Position numbers and translations under genes: made by a program | Assembly: GCF_025917685.1 (NCBI RefSeq) | Contig: NZ_CP089518.1 | Coordinates: 3,721,001 to 3,785,000, forward strand | Origin: Bacillus cereus | Lineage (GTDB): Bacteria; Bacillota; Bacilli; Bacillales; Bacillaceae_G | DNA length: 64,000 nucleotides | Direction of reading: 5' to 3' | The notes under the pieces: model-generated | The model's input: only the letters and a program-made list of their open reading frames with translations | Databases searched by the model: none | What the model was told of the DNA's origin: nothing | In this document: piece by piece, positions 25,547 to 35,967 of the stretch | Position numbering within the stretch: the first letter of the stretch is position 1 | Layout: every line of letters starts with the position of its first letter

Positions 25547-26264
25547 ACACCATTTTATTAAATTCTTTTCGTAATCTTTTTATAATTCTTTTTTCCAAAC
25601 GAGAAATATAAGACTGTGAAATTCCAAGCATATCAGCCACATCTTTTTGTGTCTTCTCTTCGCCACCAGCGAGTCCAAACCGAAGCTCCATAATTTGTTT
25701 TTCACGATCATTTAATTGATGCAATGCTTTCATTAAAAGATGACGATCTACTGTAGCTTCTAAATCTTTTGTAATAATGTCATCATCTGTACCTAAAACA
25801 TCTGATAATAACAGTTCATTTCCGTCCCAATCAATGTTAAGAGGTTCATCAAACGAAACTTCCGAACGATTTTTATTATTTCGACGCAAATGCATTAAAA
25901 TCTCATTTTCTATACAACGAGATGCATATGTTGCTAATTTAATTTTCTTTTCTGGATTAAATGTATTCACTGCTTTTATAAGACCAATTGTTCCTATACT
26001 AATTAAATCCTCAATATTTATCCCTGTATTTTCAAACTTTCTTGCTATATATACAACAAGCCGTAAGTTACGTTCAATAAGCAGTGACCTCGCCGCTTGA
26101 TCTCCCTTTGGCAATTTATTCAAAAGAACTTCCTCTTCTTCTTTCGTTAACGGTGGTGGCAACGCTTCACTTCCACCAATATAATAAATTTCATCGGTCT
26201 TAATTCCTAATTTCAGCAATACTTTATACCAAAGGTATACCAAATAAAATTTTAATTTCATCAT
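25545..26264 (-). CDS. sigE: early mother-cell sigma factor, pro-sigma-E
   Basis: Sigma-E starts mother-cell gene expression after asymmetric division. The 239-residue product is made as an inactive precursor; the hydrophobic, basic N-terminus (about residues 1-27, [20 protein letters not shown]) is the pro-sequence, with cleavage expected near DEIYYIGG. Region 2 ([34 protein letters not shown]) and region 4 ([27 protein letters not shown]) are nearly identical to B. subtilis. It is the second gene of the spoIIG operon, 19 bases after spoIIGA, whose product is the protease. Confidence 0.97.
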
Positions 26265-26283
26265 ATTATCCCGCCTCTCATAA

Positions 26284-27201
26284 TTAAGCTATTACCATCT
26301 TTTGCGAAATCAACATTTTCGGATGTACAATGCATTGATACTCTCCATTGCTAGATAATTGTTGTGTATTTAATCCAATCAATACTTTATTTACAACAAT
26401 CGAACTATCTTCATGATAAACTTGCACACAATCTGGCTTAATTGCCCATAAAAATTGATTCTCTACTCCTACTGCTCGGAAAGGAATTAAACGCAGTTTC
26501 GTTGCCCATCCGGAATCATTTTCTGGTATTTGAGGAATTTCTGTTTTGGAATAAATTTGTTCTGTTAACCAAACTGGCAAACAATGTTCTAATGATGAAA
26601 TATGCATAATCATAACGGGTGTTTTTGTTAACGGATCATAAAGTTGGTTCCCACTATCAATTAGACCTGCTAGTTCCAATTCCTCTCCAACTAATTGAAT
26701 TTTCACTTTCACGATTTGATCATAGTGTATCTTTGTGACTTCTACGCTTTCTATACGCTTTTTAGAAAAGTAATAAATTACTGGAAAACCAAAAATCACA
26801 AACAACCAACTAATTGGATCACCGTAAGAAACTGATTTAGATTGAACTAATCCATTTACCATTTCGTTCGTTTGCAAAAAGAAATGAGTTCCAATTAATC
26901 CTCCACCAACCATAAAAGTGACAAAGTAAAAAGTAAAAACAGTTTGTGCATAATTTCTAAATGTTGAAAACCCAAATGCTGTATACACAATAAGTAACGA
27001 GTACAACAGTTTCATAATTGGATGTGTCATCATAGAAGCAAAAGGAGTAAAGGCGAAAATAACAATAGTTGAACCTATAAATGCTCCTAACACAAGCCTC
27101 CATCTTTTGATTCTCTTTTTTAACACGGTGGCTGTTAATAAAAGTAAAAGAAAATCAATGCAGGCGTTTAACAACCAAACAATGTCGGCGTAAACAACCA
27201 A
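26284..27201 (-). CDS. spoIIGA: sporulation sigma-E factor processing peptidase
   Basis: SpoIIGA is the membrane aspartic protease that cleaves pro-sigma-E after SpoIIR signals from the forespore. The 305-residue protein has five N-terminal membrane segments (residues 1-150) and a C-terminal domain with the catalytic motif [13 protein letters not shown] near 187-199 (Asp in DSGN). I start it at TTG 27201 ([11 protein letters not shown] follows), six bases after GAGGTG; the longer open frame begins in the promoter region. A Spo0A-type promoter lies upstream. Confidence 0.93.
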
Positions 27202-27231
27202 ACAATTCACCTCTTTTTTTAAGTTGAGACT

Positions 27232-27265
27232 AGTATAATGCATATCCAATAGGAAAGTGTGTCAA
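27232..27265 (-). promoter_or_regulatory. spoIIG promoter with 22-bp spacer (Spo0A-activated type)
   Basis: Minus strand: consensus TTGACA (27265-27260), then 22 bases, then TATACT (27237-27232). The unusual 22-bp spacer is the hallmark of the B. subtilis spoIIG promoter, where Spo0A-P moves sigma-A RNA polymerase. A Spo0A-box-like TGTCGGT lies at 27312-27318, about 90 bases upstream of the likely start, and TGTCAAT overlaps the -35. Confidence 0.85.
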
Positions 27266-27432
27266 TTGGTGGAGGGGTTTTTTTGTTATTTTGTGATTTC
27301 TAGACATAATCTGTCGGTAAAAAATAAAAGTGTATTTTTCATAGAATAATATGAATTTCTTACTTATATACATAATAATTGAATTATATGTAAGCAAATT
27401 TACATCCTCTTTCTCACAACTTCATCTACAAA

Positions 27433-27462
27433 TAAAAAAAAGACCTGCTAAGCAGATCTTTT
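27433..27462 (-). terminator. second terminator after ftsZ
   Basis: Minus-strand stem AGATCTGCT/AGCAGGTCT with flanking A and T runs, 40 bases beyond the first terminator. Confidence 0.75.
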
Positions 27463-27473
27463 TCATTCCAATA

Positions 27474-27503
27474 ATAAAAAAGGAGCATGAAAGCTCCTTT
27501 TCT
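27474..27503 (-). terminator. first terminator after ftsZ
   Basis: AAAAGGAGCTT/catgCTCCTTTT-type stem (arms AAAGGAGC and GCTCCTTT) with a T run, two bases after the ftsZ stop. Together with the second hairpin it isolates ftsAZ from spoIIG. Confidence 0.87.
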
Positions 27504-27504
27504 T

Positions 27505-28659
27505 TTATCGTCTACGACGGTTACGTAAGAATGCTGGAATATCGATGTCATCTGAATCTGTATGACGATCATGCACAACCGGCTCTTCACGTTTCATTTC
27601 ACGCTTAACTTCACGTTGTTTTGAAGGTTGAGCTACTGGTTGTTGTTGCTGTTGCGTGTGATTCGCAGTCGGACGAATAATTGGTTTTGGCGGCTGCGTC
27701 GCAGCACTATCATCAAAACCAGTTGCAATTACAGTGACAACAATATCATCTTTTAATCCTTCATTAATAACAGAACCGAAGATCATATTTACTTCTGGAT
27801 CCGAAGCTGAAGCTACAATGTCTGCTGCTTCTTGTACTTCGTATAAGCTTAAGTTCGCGCCGCCCGTAATGTTCATAATAACACCTTGAGCTCCATCAAT
27901 AGATGTTTCTAGTAATGGACTAGAAATAGCTTTCTTCGCAGCTTCAGCAGCACGATTTTCACCATTACCAGAACCAATACCCATTAAAGCAGAACCTCTA
28001 TTAGACATAATTGTCTTTACGTCTGCAAAGTCTAAGTTAATTAAACCTGGTGTTGCAATTAAATCAGAAATACCTTGAACACCTTGGCGTAATACGTTAT
28101 CAGCTTCACGGAATGCTTCTAACATCGGCGTATTTTTATCAACAATCTCTAATAAGCGATCGTTTGGAATTACAATAAGTGTATCTACATTTTCTTTAAA
28201 TGCCGCAATACCAGATGCAGCTTGCGTCGCACGTTTACGTCCTTCAAATGTAAATGGACGTGTTACAACACCAACTGTTAACGCACCTAATTCTTTTGCA
28301 ACTTGAGCAACAACTGGAGCTGCACCAGTTCCAGTTCCGCCACCCATACCAGCAGTTACGAATACCATATCTGCACCACGAAGTGCTTCTTGGATCTGTT
28401 CTTTACTTTCTTCCGCCGCTTTTTTCCCTACTTCAGGGTTTGCGCCTGCACCAAGTCCACGCGTTAATTTTCCACCAATTTGCATTTTTGTTTCAGCTTT
28501 TGATAGATTTAATGCTTGTGCATCAGTATTCACAGCGATAAAGTCTACACCTTGTACACCGTGTTCAATCATACGGTTTACAGCATTGTTTCCGCCGCCG
28601 CCGACACCGATAACTTTTATATTTGCTAATTGATCTTGAGTAGTATCAAACTCTAACAT
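27505..28659 (-). CDS. ftsZ: cell-division GTPase FtsZ
   Basis: FtsZ polymerises into the Z ring that organises division. The 384-residue protein has the GTP-binding GGGTGTG at 106-112, the N-terminal [13 protein letters not shown] at 18-30, and the T7 catalytic loop with NLDFADV. After the globular part comes a Gln-, Lys- and Arg-rich linker ([18 protein letters not shown]) and the C-terminal FtsA/SepF-binding peptide [14 protein letters not shown]. It follows ftsA by 39 bases. Confidence 0.98.
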   Translation of the reverse strand: MLEFDTTQDQLANIKVIGVGGGGNNAVNRMIEHGVQGVDFIAVNTDAQALNLSKAETKMQIGGKLTRGLGAGANPEVGKKAAEESKEQIQEALRGADMVFVTAGMGGGTGTGAAPVVAQVAKELGALTVGVVTRPFTFEGRKRATQAASGIAAFKENVDTLIVIPNDRLLEIVDKNTPMLEAFREADNVLRQGVQGISDLIATPGLINLDFADVKTIMSNRGSALMGIGSGNGENRAAEAAKKAISSPLLETSIDGAQGVIMNITGGANLSLYEVQEAADIVASASDPEVNMIFGSVINEGLKDDIVVTVIATGFDDSAATQPPKPIIRPTANHTQQQQQPVAQPSKQREVKREMKREEPVVHDRHTDSDDIDIPAFLRNRRRR

Positions 28660-28698
28660 GTCGAAATCCCCCTAGAACCTCATTTTTCGTGTCCAATT

Positions 28699-30000
28699 TT
28701 AATCCCATAAATAACGGAATACACGTTTTACTTTTGACATCATACGGTCATCATTTTGATTATTATTGTTTTGATTACGAGTTTTTTGTTTCGCAGGTTG
28801 CTGTTGTACCGGCATTGGTGCTGGCACTGGTTCAAAATGCTCTTGCTTTTCCTGCACATTTTTTCCACGTAATTTAGCTTTTTGATATGAGTGTTTAATT
28901 AAGCCTACTCCCATTGTATATTGTGGCTCACGCACACCAATATAATCGGGAGTTGCTATACGAACATTTTCATGTAAGATATCATATGCAAGATCAAGAA
29001 CACCTGGCATAGAAGCAATTCCACCAGTTAGTACATAGCCAGAAGCAACTTGCTTTATTCCTAACTTGTGCACTTCATCTTGAACAAACATTAAAATTTC
29101 CTCTACACGAGCCTCGATAATATCCGATAATTCCAATTGTGAATACTGTTCTGTTTGATCGCTTCCCATAATAGGAACCGTAAACATTTCTTCTTCAGAT
29201 GCTGTATCATAAAAAGCATGTCCATATTTTAACTTAATTTGATCTGCATTTTCAGTTGAAGTTTTCAACCCAATCGCAATATCCTTCGTTATATGGTCTC
29301 CACCTAATGGTAATACGCTCGTTGCTTGTAACTCTCCATCTTTAAAAATAGATAAAGTTGTAGAGCCTCCCCCAATATCAACAAGGGCCACTCCTCTATT
29401 TTTTTCATCTGAAGATATTGCAACTGTTGCAGCCGCTAAAGGTTGAAGACAAATATCAACAATTTCAAGACCTGCTTTTTCTACACAACGAAGTAGGTTA
29501 TGTAGTAAAGTTCTCGAGCCTGTAATAAGTGTACCTTCCATTTCTAATCTTACACCGATCATCCCGCGTGGATCGTTAATCTCGTCAAGACCGTCTACAA
29601 TGAACTGTCGAGGTACCACATCAATAAATTCACGTTCAGGAGCAATTGACACAACTTGTGCTGCATCTAGAACGCGTAAGACATCTTCATTTCCGATTTC
29701 ACGATCTTCATTTGAAACAGCGACTACTCCATGACAAGGAAGTAGCTGTACCTGGTTTGCATTGACACCCACTACAACTTGCTCAATGTGGATTCCCACC
29801 ATACGCTCAGCTTGTTCAATTGCTTTTTTAATTGATCGAACAGTCTCATCTATATCGACTATCGATCCCTTCTTTAAACCATTTGATTTTACATTTCCAA
29901 CACCAATTATGTTTAAGCTGTCATTAACCATTTCACCAATGATGACTTTAACATTGGATGTACCGATGTCAAGACTAACATATATTTCATTGCTGTTCAT
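28699..30000 (-). CDS. ftsA: cell-division protein FtsA
   Basis: FtsA is an actin-like ATPase that tethers FtsZ to the membrane. The 433-residue protein has phosphate-binding DIGTSNVKVIIGE at 11-23, VALVDIGGGSTTLSIF in the second ATP-binding loop and VLTGGIASMPG near the adenosine site. A Gln/Asn-rich linker leads to the C-terminal amphipathic helix (SKVKRVFRYLWD) that binds membrane. A 400-base regulatory gap lies upstream. Confidence 0.97.
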   Translation of the reverse strand: MNSNEIYVSLDIGTSNVKVIIGEMVNDSLNIIGVGNVKSNGLKKGSIVDIDETVRSIKKAIEQAERMVGIHIEQVVVGVNANQVQLLPCHGVVAVSNEDREIGNEDVLRVLDAAQVVSIAPEREFIDVVPRQFIVDGLDEINDPRGMIGVRLEMEGTLITGSRTLLHNLLRCVEKAGLEIVDICLQPLAAATVAISSDEKNRGVALVDIGGGSTTLSIFKDGELQATSVLPLGGDHITKDIAIGLKTSTENADQIKLKYGHAFYDTASEEEMFTVPIMGSDQTEQYSQLELSDIIEARVEEILMFVQDEVHKLGIKQVASGYVLTGGIASMPGVLDLAYDILHENVRIATPDYIGVREPQYTMGVGLIKHSYQKAKLRGKNVQEKQEHFEPVPAPMPVQQQPAKQKTRNQNNNNQNDDRMMSKVKRVFRYLWD

Positions 30001-30400
30001 TCTTTGGCACCTCCTTCTTTATTTATACCATACAACTCAATATATGGAACAACAATCGCAACTTTACTATTTATAAGAAAAATATTCAACGTCTTTATAC
30101 GTTTCCCTTTTTTAACCCTATATTTTTCTTATTTTTATTTAACATTCATTTAAGAATATCGCAGTAAACTGTGAATAACTGCTTATCTTGAAATAATTCT
30201 ATTTCAAGTGTAAAGATTACCGCCAAGTATAAGTCTACACTAAGATGTACTCATAGAAAAGTGAAACTTGTACCAATCCTAGTATGAATCTAATAATTTT
30301 TACATATTTTTCATCAAATTAAGCATTCTTGCAAATTAGCATTCATATAAAAGAACATTCGTTTCATTTTATACGTAATAACGCAGTGAAAACTATCATT
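30001..30400. promoter_or_regulatory. ftsA upstream region: palindrome and DnaA-box-like site
   Basis: No gene is visible. On the minus strand a candidate sigma-A promoter (TTGAAT, 17 bases, TAAAGT) lies about 75 bases before ftsA. Further upstream are a perfect 9-bp inverted repeat CTTGAAATA/TATTTCAAG (30187-30208) and TTATTCACA, a match to the DnaA-box consensus TTATnCACA (30178-30170). In B. subtilis this position holds several ftsA promoters, including a sigma-H one; I could not identify a convincing sigma-H site. Confidence 0.5.
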
Positions 30401-31171
30401 CTATTCTTTCTTTTCTTCAGCACCTAGTTCCTTCGTATAAGCCCCCACTTCTAAGTCAATTAATACCTTCTTACCAGGTTCAATTGTTTTTATAATAAGT
30501 GGATAAGCTTCCATTCGCTTTGCGAAATTTTGAATAGTAGTGCTCACTTCATATCCTTCATTCATATATAAAGTAAGATGATCTTCATTTGCGTTCGTTG
30601 GTGTATAACGAATTTCAGAAATAGACCTTAAAATAGTCGGCGTTAATTTTTCTAGTTCTGCAATTAACTCCTTCATTTTTTCCTCTTTAAACGGTTCAAA
30701 AATTGGTGCTGCAACTGGAAGTTTTCCATTTGGAAGTACATCTAGTGTTTTCCCATTTTCTAATAACGGTTGTAATTTCCCATCTTTGTTTATATAGCCG
30801 ATGGTTAAATATTCTTCTATATGAACATCAATTTTGTTTGGGAAACGCTTTTTTACATTTACCGCTTTAATTTCTTTTCGTTTCGTTAAGTTTTCTTCTG
30901 CTTTATGTGCTGTTACTCGGAAATAACTCGTGTCATATGTCACACCTGATTCCTTCATAACTTGTTCATCTGTCATATAATGATTTCCAAACACACTTAT
31001 CTTTTTTATATTACTAAGTGGAGACCGAAAGTAAATTAAAAAGAGTACTAATAAAAATAAAATCGATATGTATAAAATTAACCGATGATTAACAGGTTTT
31101 TTATTCTTTTTCTTTTGATTCTTTAGCTTTGGTACACGATCTTGTAGTTTAATCACTTTACTATTTTTCAT
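30401..31171 (-). CDS. divIB: cell-division protein DivIB/FtsQ
   Basis: DivIB is a bitopic division protein that partners FtsL and DivIC and stabilises the septal synthase complex. The 256-residue protein has a basic cytoplasmic tail (KKKNKKPVNH), one membrane helix (about 30-50), an extracellular POTRA domain starting ISVFGNHYMTDEQVMKESG and a beta domain. Its tail is Glu/Lys-rich. In B. subtilis ylxW, ylxX and sbp stand downstream; here ftsA follows directly after the 400-base gap. Confidence 0.94.
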   Translation of the reverse strand: MKNSKVIKLQDRVPKLKNQKKKNKKPVNHRLILYISILFLLVLFLIYFRSPLSNIKKISVFGNHYMTDEQVMKESGVTYDTSYFRVTAHKAEENLTKRKEIKAVNVKKRFPNKIDVHIEEYLTIGYINKDGKLQPLLENGKTLDVLPNGKLPVAAPIFEPFKEEKMKELIAELEKLTPTILRSISEIRYTPTNANEDHLTLYMNEGYEVSTTIQNFAKRMEAYPLIIKTIEPGKKVLIDLEVGAYTKELGAEEKKE

Positions 31172-31192
31172 GTACGATCCCCCTATGTAACA

Positions 31193-31221
31193 TAAAAAAC
31201 GGCATGTTCCTCATGCCGTTC
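31193..31221 (-). terminator. terminator between murB and divIB
   Basis: Minus strand: AACGGCATG / CATGCCGTT stem with a 5-base loop followed by TTTTTT. It separates murB from divIB inside the dcw cluster. Confidence 0.87.
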
Positions 31222-31269
31222 TTATCTTCTTATTATAACATAAATGATAATGAGCGGAACGAATAACCG

Positions 31270-32175
31270 TTATCTTCCAATTATTTCTACTTCGGTATGC
31301 ATATCAACACCAAATTTATCCTTAATTGTACGCTTTATCAATGCAATCAAGTCTAATACATCTTGCGCTGAGGCCACACCAGTATTAACAATAAAATTCC
31401 CATGCATTTCAGAAATTTGAGCCCCACCAATTGTATAACCACGAAGCCCTGCTTTTTCTATTAAATCTCCTGCAAAATATGGGACTGGATTTCGAAATAT
31501 ACTTCCTGCACAAGGATGATTCCAAGGCTGTGTTTCACGGCGATAATCTTTATTCTTTTGCATGCTTCTTACAATTTCCTTGCGTTCGCCTACCTCCAAT
31601 TGGAATTCAGCTTCCAAAACAATACCAGGGCGCTTCGTTTGCAATACAGATGTACGATAAGAAAACTCCATTTCGGTATTCGTCAACCAATTAATTGTTC
31701 CATTTTCAAACAAAATACGAGCTTTCGTTAGTACACTCGATATATCGGACTTATGAGCGCCTGCATTCATATACACTGCACCACCGACACTTCCTGGAAT
31801 ACCACTTGCAAATTCCAAGCCAGCTAATCCCTGTCGACTAAGTAAAGTTGACAATTTAATAAGGGGATATCCAGCACCAACTCTTACTTTATGTTTTTCG
31901 ACTTCTAAGTGGTCTAATCCTTCTCCTAAACGAATAACCACACCTTCTATACCTTGATCAGATACAAGAAGATTTGAACCACGACCAATTACAGTCCACC
32001 CTGCCTTGTACTTCTTTACTAACTTTAGCGTTTTCTCAATATCAGCAACATGCTTTGGCACAATTAAAATATCAGCTGGTCCACCTATTTTCATAGTCGT
32101 GTAACGCGCTAACGGTTCATTAGCTAACACGCGACCAACATTTGCTTCTAAAAGCTCTTTTACTAATTGTTCCAT
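31270..32175 (-). CDS. murB: UDP-N-acetylenolpyruvoylglucosamine reductase
   Basis: MurB reduces UDP-GlcNAc-enolpyruvate to UDP-MurNAc with NADPH and FAD, in the cytosol. The 301-residue protein has the FAD-binding [11 protein letters not shown] and [17 protein letters not shown] motifs and the catalytic Ser in GSIFRNP. The C-terminus is the short type II form. The start is ATG 32175, with GGGGAG seven bases away. B. cereus-group genomes usually carry a second murB elsewhere; this is the dcw copy. Confidence 0.96.
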   Translation of the reverse strand: MEQLVKELLEANVGRVLANEPLARYTTMKIGGPADILIVPKHVADIEKTLKLVKKYKAGWTVIGRGSNLLVSDQGIEGVVIRLGEGLDHLEVEKHKVRVGAGYPLIKLSTLLSRQGLAGLEFASGIPGSVGGAVYMNAGAHKSDISSVLTKARILFENGTINWLTNTEMEFSYRTSVLQTKRPGIVLEAEFQLEVGERKEIVRSMQKNKDYRRETQPWNHPCAGSIFRNPVPYFAGDLIEKAGLRGYTIGGAQISEMHGNFIVNTGVASAQDVLDLIALIKRTIKDKFGVDMHTEVEIIGR

Positions 32176-32236
32176 AGACAATCTCCCCCATATTAAGTCT
32201 CCTTATTACAGTAATATGCAGGGCGTTCACCTAATG

Positions 32237-33331
32237 TTATTTTTTAATAAGCTTGTTCATTACCTCATATAGCTTATTTGCTGCATCTGGAATACCAAGT
32301 TGCTTAGCAGCCAGTTTCATATTTTGTAATGTTTGTGTATCCAATAAAATTTCATCAATATCACGAATAAGCGTTTCAGATGTTAAATCTTTTTCAAGTA
32401 GCATTTTAGCTGCTCCTTTATCAACAACTGATCGTGCATTTTTTTCTTGATGATTATTTGTTACATACGGACTCGGAATTAATACACTTGGCTTTCCTAA
32501 TGCCGTTAATTCTGCAAGCGTTGTAGCCCCTGCTCTTGAAACAACAAGATCTACACCAGTCAGTACCTCTGGCATATTATGAATAAAAGGTTTAATAATA
32601 ACATTATTCGGATTCCCTTTTTGTTTCACAGCTTCCATAACTTTATCATAATGTACTTCGCCTGTTACATATAATACTTCGTAACTTTTATTCCCAAATT
32701 GTTCAATCGCTTCTACAAAAGCATCGTTAAGCGGTCTAGCCCCACGACTCCCACCAAAAATAAGCACGGATTTTTTAGAAAGGGATAGTCCTACCGAACG
32801 TTTTCCTTTCATTCCATTTTGGTCCAATACTTCTGATGCACGTGGATTACCTGTCATAACCACTTTTGACTGTGGGAAATGTTCTGCAGCTGCTTCAAAG
32901 CAAACTGCAACTTTATCGACATAACGACTTAAAAATTTATTCGTTACACCAGGTACACTATTTTGTTCATGTACAATAGTCGGAATACCTAATTTAGCCG
33001 CAGCATATACAACTGGCCCACATACATATCCACCCGTACCGATAACAATATCAGGATTAAAACGACGAATATATCGTTTACTATCTTGAACACCTTTTAG
33101 GAAACGCATCACCGTTTTTACATTATCAAGAGATATTTTCCGTTTAAATCCACTTATAACAATAGATTGGAACGGAATACCCGCTTTCGGTACGATGGTA
33201 CTTTCTAATCCATTCTCTGTACCAATGTATAAAAACCTTGCTTCCGGATTTAATTTTTTTATTTCTCTAATTAAAGCAAGAGCTGGATAAATATGTCCTC
33301 CAGTACCCCCACCACTTACTAATACTCGCAC
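32237..33331 (-). CDS. murG: UDP-GlcNAc:lipid I N-acetylglucosaminyltransferase
   Basis: MurG converts lipid I to lipid II at the inner face of the membrane. The 364-residue GT28 protein has the first glycine loop [13 protein letters not shown] near the N-terminus, a second in [11 protein letters not shown], and the UDP-GlcNAc site [11 protein letters not shown]. The start is GTG 33331 ([12 protein letters not shown] region), eight bases after GGAGG; the ATG 11 codons upstream lacks a site. Confidence 0.96.
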   Translation of the reverse strand: MRVLVSGGGTGGHIYPALALIREIKKLNPEARFLYIGTENGLESTIVPKAGIPFQSIVISGFKRKISLDNVKTVMRFLKGVQDSKRYIRRFNPDIVIGTGGYVCGPVVYAAAKLGIPTIVHEQNSVPGVTNKFLSRYVDKVAVCFEAAAEHFPQSKVVMTGNPRASEVLDQNGMKGKRSVGLSLSKKSVLIFGGSRGARPLNDAFVEAIEQFGNKSYEVLYVTGEVHYDKVMEAVKQKGNPNNVIIKPFIHNMPEVLTGVDLVVSRAGATTLAELTALGKPSVLIPSPYVTNNHQEKNARSVVDKGAAKMLLEKDLTSETLIRDIDEILLDTQTLQNMKLAAKQLGIPDAANKLYEVMNKLIKK

Positions 33332-33404
33332 TACTAATTCCTCCACTTCCCTGTTCTTATTCAATCGTATTTATTTCTATATACATATTGTATTTTCCAC
33401 ACAT

Positions 33405-33434
33405 ACGAAAAACCCTGTCTTTTAAACAGGGTTT
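33405..33434 (-). terminator. terminator after spoVE
   Basis: Stem AAACCCTGT/ACAGGGTTT with seven-base loop and a T run on the minus strand, overlapping the spoVE stop. It separates spoVE from murG. Confidence 0.87.
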
Positions 33435-34524
33435 AATAGCGAGAATGGCGACTTATATTCAATAATACACCTACTGCCATTAACATTAAGGTCAAACTTG
33501 ATCCACCATAACTTAAAAATGGCAAAGTAATACCCGTAACAGGCATCAGTCCTGTTACAACACCAACATTAATCATTACTTGAATCGCAATCATCGCCAC
33601 AATACCTACTGCTAAAAACGTACCATATAAATCTGGCGCTCCTAATGCTATACGAATCCCGCGCCATAGTAATAGACTAAATAATAATAACACAAATGAA
33701 CCGCCAATAAAACCTAATTCCTCGGATAAGATTGCAAATATAAAGTCTGTTTGTGGTTCAGGTAAATAAAGAAACTTTTGTCTACTTTGTCCAAGTCCAA
33801 GCCCAAATAAACCACCAGGTCCAATTGCGAGTAACGATTGAATAATTTGAAATCCACTTCCAAGCGGATCCGACCACGGATCTAAATATGATGTGATGCG
33901 TTTCATTCGATATGGTGCTGATGCAATTAATCCTACAAATCCCGCTGCACCAAGCAAACCAAACATTGCAAAGTGAAAGACCCTTGCTCCCGAGATAAAT
34001 ATCATAATAATACATGTCCCAACCATTACCGTTCCCGTACCAAGATCTGGCTGTAACATAATCATCCCAAAAGCAAGAAATACAAAACTTAGAGCAGGTA
34101 GTAATCCACGTTTAAAAGATGTAATTAATTTTTGTCGTTCCGCTAAAAATTTTGCTAAGAAAATAATCATCGCGAATTTCATAAACTCTGACGGTTGAAT
34201 GGAAAATGCCCCGATTCCAATCCAACTTCGTGCTCCCCCGCGAACGAGACCCACTCCTGGAATTAAAACGAGAATAAGAAGAACGAAACAAACTAGCAAA
34301 ATTACTTTTGAATACGTGCGCCACACCCAATAATCAATTTTCATTATAAAAAACATAGCCACTACACCAATACTCGCAAACAACAACTGTCTTTTTGCAA
34401 AAAAGAATGAATCCCCCATTTTATAAGAGGCCCAAACTGCACTCGCACTATAAACCATAATCATTCCGATTGTTAACAACGCAAGTGTAACGATGATGAG
34501 AATAAAATCAGGCGTTTTCTTCAT
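33433..34524 (-). CDS. spoVE: spore-cortex SEDS glycosyltransferase SpoVE
   Basis: SpoVE is the SEDS-family peptidoglycan polymerase for spore cortex, working with SpoVD. The 363-residue protein has ten membrane segments and the conserved SEDS features: IGAFSIQPSEFMKFAMI, DLGTG in MLQPDLGTGTVMVG, and the C-terminal GVVTGLMPVTGITLPFLSYGGSS-like loop. SEDS family includes FtsW and RodA; the dcw position between murD and murG supports SpoVE. It is flanked by terminators on both sides, so it probably has its own promoter. Confidence 0.92.
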   Translation of the reverse strand: MKKTPDFILIIVTLALLTIGMIMVYSASAVWASYKMGDSFFFAKRQLLFASIGVVAMFFIMKIDYWVWRTYSKVILLVCFVLLILVLIPGVGLVRGGARSWIGIGAFSIQPSEFMKFAMIIFLAKFLAERQKLITSFKRGLLPALSFVFLAFGMIMLQPDLGTGTVMVGTCIIMIFISGARVFHFAMFGLLGAAGFVGLIASAPYRMKRITSYLDPWSDPLGSGFQIIQSLLAIGPGGLFGLGLGQSRQKFLYLPEPQTDFIFAILSEELGFIGGSFVLLLFSLLLWRGIRIALGAPDLYGTFLAVGIVAMIAIQVMINVGVVTGLMPVTGITLPFLSYGGSSLTLMLMAVGVLLNISRHSRY

Positions 34525-34572
34525 TATCCATGAACACCACCTCTTTAGGCAGAACCCTTTGCCCTATGTAAC

Positions 34573-34606
34573 AAAACATCAGTAGGTGTTAGCCTACTGA
34601 TGTTTT
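34573..34606 (-). terminator. terminator after murD
   Basis: Perfect 11-bp stem ACATCAGTAGG/CCTACTGATGT with a T-rich tail on the minus strand. Confidence 0.87.
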
Positions 34607-34614
34607 GATTTACT

Positions 34615-35967
34615 TTATATAAGTTTATGCACAGCTTGTATAAAAATGTCTCCTCTTTCTTCAAATGTTTTAAATTGATCCCAGCTTGCACATGCTGGTG
34701 AAAGAAGAATTACATCGCCATCCGTAGAATGAGCGTAAGCTTTCACTACTGCCTCACCTAAAGTATCGACACTTTCAATTACATCTAATCCTGCTTTTTC
34801 AGCCGCTCTTACTAATTTTGGCGCAGTTTGTCCAAATGTTACAATCGCTTTGACATGTTTAAAGTATGGAATTAAATCGTCAAATTCATTTCCGCGATCA
34901 AGTCCGCCAGCTAATAAAACAATCGGTTGTGTAAATGCAGACAATGCTTTTTCTGTTGCTAGCATATTCGTCGCTTTTGAATCATTATAAAACTTACGAT
35001 TATTAATCGTTGTTACATATTCTAAGCGATGCTTTACACCTGTAAAACTTTTTAACACAGCAGTAATTGCTTCATTAGAAACACCTAGTAGCTTCGCAAT
35101 ACTCATCGCTGCTAAAATATTTTCTAAATTGTGCTTACCAGGTAAAACAATATCGCTTACTTCAACCACTTTTTCGCCTTTAAAATAAAGAGCGTTTTCT
35201 TTTATATATGCACCATCTTCAATTTCTTTCGTAGTCGAAAATAGTACTTTTTGTCCTTTACTTTGTGCCGATAACGTCATTACATCTGCATCATCCGCAT
35301 TAATTACACTATAATCTGTTTCAGTTTGGTTTTTGAAAATATTCGCTTTTGCCAAACCATACTCTTCCTTCGTTCCATGGTAATCTAAATGCGCTTCAAA
35401 TAAATTTAAAAATGCAGCAATTTTAGGTTGGAACGTCTCTACTCCCATCAACTGGAATGATGAAAGTTCTGTAACTACAACTTCATTTTCTTTTGCAGCT
35501 TGTGCAACTTCACAAGCTACTGTTCCGATATTTCCCGCAATAACAGGGTGCTTTTTGCCTTCTTTTAACATTTCAAACGCAAGCATTGTCGTTGTTGTTT
35601 TACCGTTAGATCCCGTAATTCCAACAAATGGAGCTTCTGAAATACGATATGCTAATTCAACTTCAGTGACAATCGGAATTTGCTTTTCTTTCGCCGCCAC
35701 TAGTAGTGGATTAGAATATGGAATCCCTGGATTTTTTACGATAAGTGAAATGTTTCTTTCCAACAATTCTAACGGATGTCCACCACAAACAACATCCATA
35801 CCCTTCGCTTGCAATTCAGCTGCAGGCACGTTACCCGCTAATGGTTTCCCATCATTTACAATAACGTTTGCACCTAATTCGTTTAATAAAGCAGCTGCTG
35901 CATAACCACTTTTAGCAATACCTAATACAAGAACATTTTTATTTTCAAATTCAGTTATAGTTTTCAA
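34615..35967 (-). CDS. murD: UDP-N-acetylmuramoyl-L-alanine:D-glutamate ligase
   Basis: MurD adds D-glutamate to UDP-MurNAc-L-Ala. The 450-residue protein has an N-terminal Rossmann domain ([14 protein letters not shown]), the ATP-binding [12 protein letters not shown] near residue 115, the central EAHLDYHGT and the C-terminal domain with FYNDSKATN and [10 protein letters not shown]. The start is TTG at 35967, directly after the mraY stop (TAATTG), with GGTGTGGATG upstream; no ATG is available nearby. Confidence 0.96.
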   Translation of the reverse strand: MKTITEFENKNVLVLGIAKSGYAAAALLNELGANVIVNDGKPLAGNVPAAELQAKGMDVVCGGHPLELLERNISLIVKNPGIPYSNPLLVAAKEKQIPIVTEVELAYRISEAPFVGITGSNGKTTTTMLAFEMLKEGKKHPVIAGNIGTVACEVAQAAKENEVVVTELSSFQLMGVETFQPKIAAFLNLFEAHLDYHGTKEEYGLAKANIFKNQTETDYSVINADDADVMTLSAQSKGQKVLFSTTKEIEDGAYIKENALYFKGEKVVEVSDIVLPGKHNLENILAAMSIAKLLGVSNEAITAVLKSFTGVKHRLEYVTTINNRKFYNDSKATNMLATEKALSAFTQPIVLLAGGLDRGNEFDDLIPYFKHVKAIVTFGQTAPKLVRAAEKAGLDVIESVDTLGEAVVKAYAHSTDGDVILLSPACASWDQFKTFEERGDIFIQAVHKLI

